The notes under the pieces are model-generated. The model saw only the letters and a program-made list of their open reading frames with translations. It was not told where the DNA came from and searched no databases. The translations under genes and the position numbers were made by a program. Shown piece by piece: positions 54,390-64,000 of a DNA stretch of 64,000 nucleotides (position 1 is the first letter of the stretch; each line of letters opens with the position of its first letter). Location: contig CP136069.1 of NCBI GenBank assembly GCA_032622095.1, positions 181,653,122 to 181,717,121 on the forward strand, in the 5' to 3' direction. Origin of the DNA: Siphonodentalium dalli (lineage: Eukaryota; Mollusca; Scaphopoda; Gadilida; Siphonodentaliidae).

Positions 54390-54800
54390 TTATTTCAGTC
54401 ATGTGTGGGAAGTTGATAACATTCTGATGCTCTTTTTTACTCTGGTGAGGTGGTTCGAGGGTCCGGCGGCGGTGTCCAACTTGGAGTTTTAACCTGCTCC
54501 ATATCCCTTGAATCAGACGAAATCCGGGAAATTCCATCTGCTCTCCTCTTTCGGCCGACATTTTCCAACCAAATATCACATATTTTCTAACGACTGCAAG
54601 AGTTCAACCATGCTGCTGGAAATTTACCACCTGATTTACCAAATGAACTGTTACCAAAAGTTGAACACCATCTGACTTTTGGTGTAAAACAACGAATTTC
54701 AGATTATATATTGTGTTGAAAAACTATCAAAACGATTTCAACCTATTTTTGTGTTTTAACGGGAGGGTACGTGAGGCCCCCATCGCCATGCCCCTGTTGT
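54390..54800 (+). repeat. Dispersed repeat family W fragment
   Basis: Contains 'gaaatttaccacctgattta', 'aactatcaaaacgatttcaa', 'gaggcccccatcgccatgcc' and related blocks in family W order. It lies immediately outside the right inverted repeat of the Academ-like relic. Confidence 0.6.
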
Positions 54801-56251
54801 CTTGATATACAGCAAATCGGTGTAATATTTTATCAAATATCAATTGACAGAAGGTACCAACATTATTAATATGGTTAGGATTATCTCAAAATTAAGCGTT
54901 GAAAATTATATTGGCCTTTATAATAACTTTACTCACCACAATCATGCATCTTTGGTCTCAGTTCTGTAAGATAGAATTGTCCTAAAATGACAGTTATATA
55001 CAGTGTATATTAATTATTTCCTAGTCCTCCATTCGGCAGGGCTGTAACACAACACATTGACTGAATTGTCGTCTTCAAGCTAACTCAATCACCAGTGAAC
55101 ATGAATCGTCCCATTATCTCAGGTCATGGCTTGAACAACTGGCAACGTATCAGTGTGTGCTAAGTCAAGCAAATTCATTATTGTTGCAACGGTGATGGCT
55201 GCTGTTAGATATACAGTCTTGTAAAAATGTAGTCATTGTACATATATGTCGATATTATCCTATACATCTAAAATATCGCCATATCGTAGGCTCCAGCACT
55301 GCTTATTTATCTTCATCTCGAGTTATATGAAAGCAGTGGGTGTTTTCCTATACAACTTGGATTGTTTGCGGTTATGTTCACGCAGTGCGCGATGCACACA
55401 CGATACCATGCACTACAGTCGAACTTAATGTTTCCAGGAAATCTAAAGATATTTGACACTAGGTATGTTGATTCAATGACAGCCGAGTAGCTGGGGGTTA
55501 AACAGACATCGCCATCATCCATTCGTCCAAAAGAGTTCTCGGCTGTGCATCGGTGAATTATTTTTCCGAATGGCTCGGGGAATATCCTATACGAAATTAC
55601 AAGCATCGTGACTCAAAAGTTGAATACAACTTTCCGAAATATTGACATATTACGCTTCCTTTGTCTTCTTTATCTGCGAAAGGAACTTACAGTGGCATTG
55701 TTTTTAGCATACCATTGATTTTAACTACAATTGATATCGAATAGCGTCGTATGACTGTCATAATGACAATGTCGCGTGTTGTCATGTACACATTTAAAGC
55801 GATACAGCTTTGGTAACATAGTTTACATCGACGTCAGTGCTGCTTCATAGTCAACTCGACTGCTGGTATTTACTGGATGATCGCTGAGGTTTATAAAATT
55901 TATTCTAATACATCTTCGCGACATCTTCTTGGAGAGAATCATTGACATTAAGTGGACTATCACCGATGTTAATACGGTTTATTACGCCAGTGTAAAACGA
56001 CACCACATGAACACAAGCGCAGTAGTTTAGTTTACGCATTCAAGAAAAATTGACTGATTCGTGACTCGAACCAGAGTCCACCTCGTCTGTCCTACTGGTT
56101 GGACCATCACCAAATCATCACCAAACAGCGATTGCTGTTAAGTTTCGTGCCTTGTTGTCGAGGACTACTTTCGGTATTACTAATATGTCCGGTTGTCATT
56201 AGGGAATTGACTGACCTTTAGAGATATAGTTCAATTTGTCCAGCATGCGGG
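54801..56251. other. Spacer upstream of the PAN-domain exon
   Basis: There are only short frames (60 codons plus, 97 codons minus) without recognisable domains. It may hold the promoter and 5' untranslated part of the gene at 56315, but no clear TATA or initiator stands out. Confidence 0.4.
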
Positions 56252-56314
56252 TTGAAACCTGTAGGTGGAAACAGCTGCCGAATTTACCAATGTATTAGTG
56301 TCATATATTTAACG

Positions 56315-56651
56315 ATGAACATTTATCATATCTCAGAAATATGTTGGACGTCTTTGCTGCTGACGTTTCTTTGTCGTGTAGGAACTGTTACAGCTCTTGG
56401 TGTTTTCAATGCGAGGAGATTTTTCCGCGTCACGGCATTTGACAATAAATATGCCGACAACCACATCCTTGAAATCAGTTTCAAGAGCGCCGAGGAATTC
56501 AAATGTGCACAGTCTTGTATGAAAACACCGGGTTGCCTCGCATTTGTAGTTGGCCCAAGCGATCTGACCTGCAGATTGTATGACGAGGTATTCACTTCAG
56601 CATCGTCACTGTCGTCACAGGAGGGACTCGAGTATTACCGTGGGTCAAACA
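56315..56651 (+). CDS. First coding exon of a secreted PAN/apple-domain protein (partial)
   Basis: From Met at 56315 the first 27 residues form a signal peptide with a hydrophobic core (CWTSLLLTFLC) and a likely cleavage site after TVTA. An in-frame Met at 56252 would add 21 residues; I prefer the later one because it places the signal peptide at the terminus. Residues about 30-110 look like a PAN/apple-type domain: HILEISFKSAEEFKCAQSC, KTPGCLAFVVG, TCRLYDEVF and LEYYRG, with cysteines at about 64, 68, 74 and 86. Such domains bind proteins or carbohydrates outside the cell. The frame runs into a consensus donor GTGAGT at 56652, leaving codon phase 1, and the bases beyond are a family W repeat, so the remainder of the gene is downstream in exons I could not identify. 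The 151-codon open frame continuing to 56707 is read-through into the intron. Confidence 0.65.
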
Positions 56652-56669
56652 GTGAGTATTATACATGTA

Positions 56670-57050
56670 TGCCATGGAGTGACGTGGCTAAATGGACTCA
56701 ACTGTGATTGGGGTAGCCAATTTGGAACCAATTCTTGGACATTTCCAACCCCATGATCGACATCCAATAAAACGCGAAGTATGTCCATTTCAGTCCCAAC
56801 ATTTGATCGAAAGTAGGGAGGAAATATGAGACTTTATGTCTTAAAAATACTAAATTTCAAACTAAATACTGGCGTTGGAAATCAAACTGTCAGAAGAATA
56901 TCAACCTATTTTGTGTGTGATATTATAAACGATTCTGTGTCAGGCATGAAATTTCCAACTGTTGAACACGTTGACCAAATTTGTGGGAGGGGCGATAACC
57001 CCCCCCCCCCCCCTCGCATCTTCACTGCATGTATGGCGTATGCTATTCTA
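56670..57050 (+). repeat. Family W repeat in the putative first intron
   Basis: Begins near 'ggagtgacgtggctaaatgg' and contains 'ccatttcagtcccaac', 'caggcatgaaatttccaac' and 'gttgaacacgttgaccaaat', ending in a long C run (57000-57013). This is the standard family W 3' half. It supports reading the open frame beyond 56651 as non-coding. Confidence 0.7.
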
Positions 57051-57954
57051 GGGTTCCCAGTAATGATTACAAATGCGTTTATCAACCTTGAAATTTCCAT
57101 CTGCAGCCTTTGACCATTTAGGAGGGCGTCAGAGAACCCACAGTTTTCTATTTAATGCACATACATGTGCGTACATAATGGGTTTCTATATATCATTTAG
57201 CTGTATGACGGATCTGACTAGGCCTGTTGTAGCAACAAAACTATTTTCATCGGCATCATTTTGGACCCAGCCCATGTCCCACCTTATCCCTTATTTGACA
57301 CAATTTAAAAGCTTTTTTCACTAAGTTGTTTATTACGAACACCATTCCAAATGTACTTACATGTATATTTCCAATCCTTTATCTATTTTACAAGTCACTA
57401 AATATATGTACTATCGTATAATACCAATTAGTCTTCACAATTATTATTGAATATTGATAAAAATAAATGGCGCGAAACAAATCTATCCCAAATTTGCTTC
57501 AATCATATTAAAATAGCTAATTTATTCTTTGAAACAAACTATGCATAAACATGTCTAAATACCATATCAAACCCCAACATAATTTTGAGCGTGTTGTCTG
57601 GTGCTATTGTTGTAAAATCCGATGTCAAAACCAGGTGAATTCCAGATCCATTCCTTGGGTGTGAAATGGTATTGTAAGACAATGCTGATAAACGGGTCTT
57701 GGCGCCTTCGGGTATGACTGTATTGACAATACCGTACTCGATGAAACATTTGTAGAAATGAAACACGGACATTAAAGATACGAGCGGCGTTGGCGGTGGG
57801 TATGCTGTTAAAATATTCAGCTCCGTCAAAAAACCGCCATAAACAGAAATAATTGTAAAACATAGACAGACGTGGTTCTTATACCAATCAGAAATATGGC
57901 ATAAACAGTATGCTATTGTCAAATGTGTTTCCTTGGTTATCTAAACAAAAGCAA
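57051..57954. other. AT-rich spacer with one unassigned minus-strand open frame
   Basis: A 127-codon minus-strand frame (57539-57922) has fairly even amino-acid composition (for example VNTVIPEGAKTRLSALS) and might be an exon or an old element fragment. I recognise no family and saw no clear splice sites. The rest is AT-rich. Confidence 0.3.
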
Positions 57955-58125
57955 AAAACGTGACAGAACCTGGCTTTTGTTTAGATCCGTATATGGTAAA
58001 CATAAAGAGCGTTATTTGTTACTGTTTTCCTGATATGGAAATAATAAAGAGCGTTTATATCATTTGTGTGTGATTAACCAATAGCATTGCGCTGTTATGT
58101 AAACAAAAGCAAAACTTCTGTAACA
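57955..58125 (+). repeat. Dispersed repeat with AATAAAGAGCGTT motifs, copy 2
   Basis: Contains motifs at 58002-58013 and 58043-58055, then 'gtgtgtgattaaccaatagc', 'gctgttatgtaaacaaaagc' and 'ttctgtaac'. It is an inverted relative of 44864-45010. Confidence 0.65.
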
Positions 58126-58572
58126 GGAACAGGTTCTTCATTACGTACACCATCGTACGTCTTGACGACAATCTACTATTTACGCGCTGATTATGTTTGG
58201 CATATCAACATAACTATATCTATTTTAATATTCCTTCCGTTGATGGCGATTTGAACACATATGAATATTTCTGCAACGAACGCCGTCCGTGCCTTTAAAA
58301 CTAACAGGTTTTGTACCACCGCGGTCGAATATCAAGCCCACGTGCAACTACAGCAGTCCGGTGCTACGCGATGCGTGATCAGTTGCGACAAGCCAATCAA
58401 AAACGCTGAAAATCCGTCCCGACGTAGTCAATGGATAAGCAGATGTTTTGAGTGACAGGTGTCTCAAATTCACGTGTTTTTCGTCGGAAATAGTCTCAAT
58501 GTTGTACGCTCGTTATATTTCTAACTTCTATTTTTGGTGGTTCTCTCGTGAAATGACGTTTTAACTTATAAG

Positions 58573-58721
58573 AACTAACTCTTGTTTCGATTAAGGTTAT
58601 GTGCTATAACCGAAAAGTTTGAAGGTACATTTTCTATAACTGCGCTACGCTGGTATATAATTTATCTTCAGACTTTTAGGTTATAACTCCATTATAACCT
58701 TATTCGAAACAAGAGTTAGTT
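58573..58721. mobile_element. Short foldback (MITE-like) element
   Basis: Left arm 58573-58624 ('aactaactcttgtttcgatt' to 'tgaag') pairs with right arm 58666-58721 with few mismatches and a 41-base loop. The outer 19 bases are exact. No coding capacity. The superfamily cannot be assigned because the target duplication is unclear. Confidence 0.75.
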
Positions 58722-58967
58722 TTTAACTATTCTGCATGCTAATGAACGAACCACTCGTTCGGACTCCTTGGTCGTTCGGATTAAGTGGGTCCATTGTGTC
58801 AGGTATGAAATTTTCATTGAACATTTTGATATATTAAGATGTGCGGGATAGACACGCCCCCCTCCCGAGAGTCAAATATATCGACCTAATTTGATCCACG
58901 GAACCACGCATGAAAGTAAAAAAAATGAACATTACTAAGTAAAATGTGACCGTTCAAGCTACTAGCG

Positions 58968-59050
58968 AGTTTGCGATTTCAAACCGGTACGGGTACGGGT
59001 ACGCGTAATGGTAGCTACCCGTACCGGTACACGTTTTGTAATCGCAAACT
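58968..59050. repeat. GC-rich hairpin with GGTACGGGTA arms
   Basis: 'agtttgcgatttcaaaccgg' at 58968 pairs with 'cggtacacgttttgtaatcg' and 'caaact' ending at 59050, with one short bulge. The centre is a run of 'gggtac' units. It ends 22 bases before the hAT target duplication. Confidence 0.8.
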
Positions 59051-59080
59051 GTTTTACGGGTAGAATTCATCACATCGACT

Positions 59081-60123
59081 CAGGGGGGGGGGGCGGAGCC
59101 GGGGGGGGGGGGGGGCACAGGGGGCACGTGCCCCCCACTTCCCCCCAATTATGGGTACATTTACTACATAATCTTCCAATACTAAATACATTGGAGAAAA
59201 TAATTTTTGATTCCCAAGAAAACATTCCATTAGTAGACAAAATTATGTTTAATCTTGTCAGTTATGCCACTATGGCTAGCAAGATAGATAGTTAATCCCT
59301 GGTCAGTATTGACACTGTGTCTAAGTAATTGCCCTCTGGGAATTTAACTACAGACTTTGAGTTCTTTATAGAGCTCAGGTCTTCTGGGGGCACCGTCATA
59401 TCCATGTCTTGGATGCAGCAGTTTGTCTAATTAAAATCACATTCATCATACCAATTTAAATTTGAGTGTCTTCAAAAAAAGTGCAAACCTGGGGCTTGGC
59501 AGGTATACAATTTCATGCCAAGGTGGTCAAACTCCTGATATGAGATCACTTGCTACATGTATATACAATATCAGTTGATGCTGAGTATTCATTGGAATAT
59601 CTTGACTATGATTATTTATCAACTCAGCTAATTCGTAATTACCGAGAAATAAGAAGAGTTAGAGTAATTATTTTCTACATGAAGTTTACTGTGTACATGC
59701 AAGTGTTTGTGTACATGTATATTATAGTGTTATTTAATATTCAAAGTTACTTGTGATTATTGTTTCTTCGATGTCAACATATGCGCATGTGTCGTATGTG
59801 GAGTGAATTGGATTATACAGTATAGTGTATACTAATTTCATCATAACATTTATGACAAAGGACGCAGGTTTTAGAAGTTGTATCAACGTCATATGTCATC
59901 TTTCACACATTGGCTGCAAAAATAAGTGAGTAGCAGAGTAGCATCATTTAAATTCTTTCTTATTTTCTACCTCCATAATGGTACATGTTGTAGCCACGAA
60001 TAACATCATACTAAACAATCTTTGCATTGGCGCATATTGGAACAGTTTTCAATTCATTCATGTAGTACATTGTATTTAAAAAAAATGGTGCCCCCCACAT
60101 TTTTGTCGCTTCCGCCGCCCCTG
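59081..60123. mobile_element. Non-autonomous hAT element with 8-bp target duplication
   Basis: Perfect direct repeats CATCGACT flank it at 59073-59080 and 60124-60131. The termini are CAGGGG...GCGGAGCC on the left and, reversed, CAGGGGCGGCGGAAGC on the right. An 8-bp duplication and CAGGG termini are the hAT signature. The left end carries long G runs and 'ggggcacgtgcccccc'. The interior open frames are short (95 codons at 59008-59295 and 68 at 59550-59756) and show no dimerisation or RNase-H domain, so the copy is non-autonomous. Confidence 0.85.
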
Positions 60124-60131
60124 CATCGACT

Positions 60132-61504
60132 GGTAATGTATGATGAGCCAACTGCAACAAAAAAGCTATTGTGATATAGATTGCTAATCGCTTTATTGGC
60201 CGATGTTATACTTAGCGTTATAGATTGCCGTAAATTTGTATTTAGATTAGATGGGCACCAGGATAATCAGTTACTTTCATCAAGGACGAGGCAGCAGTTG
60301 GAAGGGGGTTGTGCTTTTCTTTCACTTATCTTGGTAACATTTAAAACAGTTGGATTCTACAAGTCATAGACCGATCGAGTGTTGACTATAAATCGGTTGG
60401 AATTTTTAGACTTAGAAAATAGATTATGATATCACAAATATATAATTACGTTACAGTTAAATTTTCCAACCAATATTCGATGTAAAATGTATTGTTTAAG
60501 ACCCAGGGTCTAACAATGTACTACGCGTACTTTTGTCCCTCATTTTAGTTGGGGAATATTAAGTCATATTAAAGATGCATAATCCGAATTAACGCTCCAA
60601 AGTTACAATTTCTTTGGCTTCGGGGGGGGGGGGGGGGGGGTGGGTATTTTTTTTTTATTCGAGTCGAAGGAACCCACATATCAAAGCTCAGTGTGATCAG
60701 ATATCGATTTTTGAAGTTTGTTATTTCTTGAAATGTGTAATTATCTGTGTAGAAAAGAGTCATCATACTGACGGTCTCGGACAAATTTGGCGAAGATGGG
60801 TAACTCTAAAATCAAGTGGTAATACGGCCAAATTTCGTGATAATACGGCCATATTTCGTTGAACAACATGTTGATAAATAACACATTTTGGGAAATGTTA
60901 TACCATAGTTGAAGCGGTTAGCATTATTTGTTTTGTAATTAATGGATTCTGATAACAAAGGCGTATTTTGAAGAAATGTTGTTGTTGTAACTCGATGGGG
61001 ACCGTCTGGTCGGATTAAGTACCTTTAAGTAACATTGGTTTGGAATCTTTAAACAGATCGAAGGGTCGGCCCGTCAGGACAAGGGAATATTTATCCCAAG
61101 AATTGGGATTTTTGTCGGGATCTAAACCCGGAGGTATATAGGTTGATAAATTAAACTTAATTTGTAACAATAAAATGTGTTAAAATGTAGTCTGTTTATT
61201 ATATTGATTGAATAAAGAGCGTTTGCTTCACTTCTGTGTGAAACACAGAAAACAGCTGAAACTCGCTCTGATTATGCTTAGATTTTGTGGAGTATGTATA
61301 GGTATTTCGTGACTTTAGCGACCTGTATTACCCCCAATACAATATACACCAGTATTGTGGTTCAAATGCGCCATGTCCGTTCAGATGTTAAATATATATT
61401 AAAATGAGAAGTCAGTCCCCACCTACATACGATAAAGTAACTAAACGGTTGTATTCAAATTTGCAATACATGGATAAATCCACGATATATTGATGCCCTT
61501 GTTC
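60132..61504. other. Spacer with a G19 run and one AATAAAGAGCGTT site
   Basis: Nineteen consecutive G at 60622-60640 are followed by a T-rich stretch. The motif recurs at 61211-61223. No gene was recognised in the short frames. Confidence 0.45.
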
Positions 61505-61990
61505 AATGGGTTGAGACAGGGACGTGGCGACAGAGGTGTCTCATCTCCCAACTTTGGTCAAATGTTCAACATTGGAAATTTCGTATACCTGACACAACAT
61601 TTGTTGAACAACAATAGGTTGAAATTGTTCTCATAGTTTGATTTTTCAACAATTTATTAATGGATAATTTGTAGTTTTTAGACCAACATTTGCATATTTT
61701 CCTTTTTTTTTTGGTCAACAATTTGGACTGAAATGGCTATCAGAAACTTTTGGAAATTTTCCAACTTTGGGAGGGGGGGGGTGGGGGGGGGGTGTCAGGT
61801 TGGTAGCTTGATGCCAGTCTGGATGCTAGGATTTAGCAAATTCCATGACCAATTTCAAAAAATTATCACACCGTGCCGAGCCACGGTCGATCGCGTGTGT
61901 CCCGGTCCCTCCCCAGTGGTCAGTCAGAAACTGATATTTAATTTAAGAAACAAAAATCGGGGTGGATTTGCATGGCGTTAGACCACTAGA
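61505..61990 (-). repeat. Dispersed repeat family W, most complete copy (reversed)
   Basis: Starts 'gggacgtggcgacagagg' and carries, in order, 'caactttggtcaaatg', 'ttcaacattggaaatttc', 'caataggttgaaattgttct', 'gcatattttcc', 'ggactgaaatggctatc' and a G-rich block near 61771-61793. It is the reverse complement of the block order at 46.0-47.1 kb, including the 'ccagtggtcagtcagaaact' end. Confidence 0.75.
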
Positions 61991-63394
61991 TATTAAGATA
62001 TTAGGATTTTTCAGGCTCAGGTCTGCACATTTTTGTGTACTGCATGGTCGGCCCAGTGGATTATATATATGCCCACCCGGGCAAGTGACAAAAAGACTAC
62101 TGATTCATTTAGAATATGCTACTATCCGAGCGGTTGTGAGGAACCAGTTGGGGAAAAATCAAAGCCCAGCGGGGCGGGGGGGGGGGGGACTACAAATGGA
62201 ATTACGCACAAACATGTAAATTTGATATGGTTCAAGGGGTGTAGTTAGAAATTCTAAGGTGGGCACCCTTCCTCACGCGGAGACCATTTATAGCCACCTC
62301 CGCAATGGGTCGAGACTGCGTCTATTAACACAACCTGTCACTAATGCAGTGAACAATGTTAATAGTGAAAAGATCGGCCTTCCGTATTTATCTAAGTGCT
62401 AGAAGCCGCCTCGATAATTTGAACATAAAACCTGGGTTTAAATGACAACATTATACATGGTATTTGCCCATGAAATCTTCAATAAATAGGTTAACGCATA
62501 TAGCTGACTGGAATTTCATTGAATTTATGAACCTTTGAGTGAGAAAATCGTAGGTGAAATGTTACCGGTCAATTTGACACATCTACCCGTTCCAAATCGC
62601 TATCGCTTTATGCGCTGCATTGAAAGTACCCAAGTTACCGTGACGATGTTCACCGAATCACCCGTACCCGTTCCCGTCGGACGGGTATCTCAAACTCGCT
62701 ACTATGTATACACGTATACAGTAAACCCCCAATTGATATATCATAAAAGGCCGCAAGCATTCGCCTCGTCTGTAATATTGATCCACAGGCTTTAACGGTG
62801 GACCGATGCACTGGTGCGACGGTTTCTTCTCCATTGATAAAGACTTCAGCAAATTGATCAAACTTTCATGAAAACGAGCAAAGGTGGAACATTGTCTTGC
62901 AGCGAAAGCCCGAGTTATTTATTTATGTGTAAATCGATGGTCAAAAGAAGATTGGTATCCTCCGAGTTGCTCGTATTGTTCCTTTAGCCGCGACGCATTT
63001 GGGGGTTTAATTAAAGTGTTTCCAGTGTAATTAATGTAAATTGGGTTGCATTGTTCTAACGTGAATGTTCAATATAACGTTAAGCCCAGAACATAGTTCG
63101 AATAATGTATAGAATAGAATTTATTAGCAAGAAACATCCATATATAAGGACAGGTTGCTGATAATACATAATGAATAAACAATCAAATAGCAAACATGGC
63201 GAAAAGTAGTACTAAAGCGTTCGAAATAATAATACAAATGAAAATGATCAAACCCACCCGCGCAATCTACTACGGAATGCTTACAGCTGTGCTGCGACTG
63301 TAAATACAGTTACTGCCGGAGGACATTGGTATCCAATAACCGTAATCCAATTAGATGTCGTTGTAATGTATGTGCATAAAGGAGCGATGTCACC
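61991..63394. other. Spacer, no gene recognised
   Basis: A G run sits near 62176-62188 and a short 'cgtacccgttcccgtcggac' stretch near 62664 recalls the hairpin at 58968. The frames at 62535-62861 show no domain. Confidence 0.4.
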
Positions 63395-63980
63395 ATCTGC
63401 AGAAAAACAAATATATATATTCGTATCCGGGGCAAGATACATTCACATAGCAAATTTCAAGTCGATAGCTCCACCCGTTTCCGAGATCTCGTCTGCGCAT
63501 GCGCTGCACGGGGCGTTCGCGCGGGGGGGGTCGTTAATACGACAACGACGACCGCCTGGTCAAACTACACACCACGTACCAAGTTTCGTCCCGATCGGTT
63601 GAGAATCGTAGATTTGTATAAATGACAGACATACAGACAGACATACAGACAAACAGAGGTCTTCAAAATATATATATATTTTGAAGACCCCTGTCTGTTT
63701 GTTTGTTTGTTTGTCTGTATGTCTGTCATTTATACAAATCTACGATTCTCGACCGATCGGGACGAAACTTGGTACGTGTGTGTAGTTTGACCAGACGGTC
63801 GACCTTGTCGTATTGGACGAAACGGGGGTGGAGCTATCGACTTGAAATTTGCTATGTGAATGTATCTTGCCCCGGATACGAATTTTATCGGGTCGCCGAG
63901 CCCGTGCGACACCAGGTTCGCGCATGCGCAGACCAGATCTCGGAAACGGGCAGAGCTATCGACTTGAAATTTGTTTTTTT
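63395..63980. repeat. Large inverted repeat, about 270-base arms
   Basis: The arms meet at a perfect 32-base palindrome, 63658-63689 ('ggtcttcaaaatatata' and its complement). Moving outward both arms carry a GTCT-type tract, 'catttatacaaatctacgat', 'gatcgggacgaaacttggta', 'agtttgacca', 'gagctatcgacttgaaattt' and 'gctatgtgaatgtatcttgc' with small differences. The right arm continues into a second 'gagctatcgacttgaaattt' block near 63952. The structure looks like a foldback element or two repeat copies inserted head to head. Confidence 0.8.
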
Positions 63981-64000
63981 AATAGCCCGGACAACGTCGG

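Overview
The window is eukaryotic nuclear DNA, AT-rich and dominated by repeats. Intact genes are nearly absent. Metazoan signatures are non-LTR retrotransposon relics, Helitron, hAT and piggyBac-type elements, an Academ-like transposon relic, and one secreted PAN/apple-type exon ending in a consensus GTGAGT donor. The mix fits a marine invertebrate, perhaps a mollusc or another lophotrochozoan, but the sequence alone does not fix the taxon. I see no prokaryotic operons, CRISPR arrays, rRNA or convincing tRNA genes.

Layout. 1-9.08 kb: a decayed, minus-strand L1/Tx1-type LINE (about 2.17-6.08 kb) lying between two inverted copies of an unnamed 0.3-0.4 kb repeat (1.2-1.5 and 7.7-8.1 kb), plus a degenerate minisatellite at 7.15-7.69 kb. 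9.08-9.48 kb: a non-autonomous piggyBac-type element with TTAA ends and two internal perfect-arm palindromes. 9.55-35.75 kb: one uninterrupted satellite array of about 524 copies of a 50-bp AT-rich monomer. It stays in exact 50-bp register from end to end and is built from nested multi-kilobase duplications, the largest about 7.5 kb. 36.08-43.30 kb: three related non-autonomous Helitron-like elements, two head to tail and one reversed, around a LINE reverse-transcriptase scrap (39.4-39.8 kb). 43.32-47.43 kb: an unclassified element with 48-bp terminal inverted repeats that appears to be a short copy fused to a longer one. 48.71-49.15 kb: a 65-bp minisatellite.

49.4-54.36 kb: an Academ-like DNA transposon relic. 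It holds a decayed, intronless, minus-strand gene of about 1,290 codons with XPG/FEN-like (PIN-fold) acidic motifs and a C-terminal cluster of eight cysteines, flanked by imperfect inverted repeats of about 100 bp. 56.3-56.65 kb: the only plausible host coding exon (signal peptide plus PAN/apple-like domain). 58.5-64 kb: a foldback element, a GC-rich hairpin, a hAT element with a perfect 8-bp target-site duplication, G-rich dispersed repeats, and a roughly 570-bp inverted repeat at the right edge.

The genes do not form a pathway. The window reads as a transposon graveyard beside a large homogenised satellite, with the start of one host gene at 56.3 kb. The features most worth following up are the indel-free satellite, the inverted-repeat-flanked Academ-like relic, the unclassified 48-bp-TIR element and the facing Helitron cluster.
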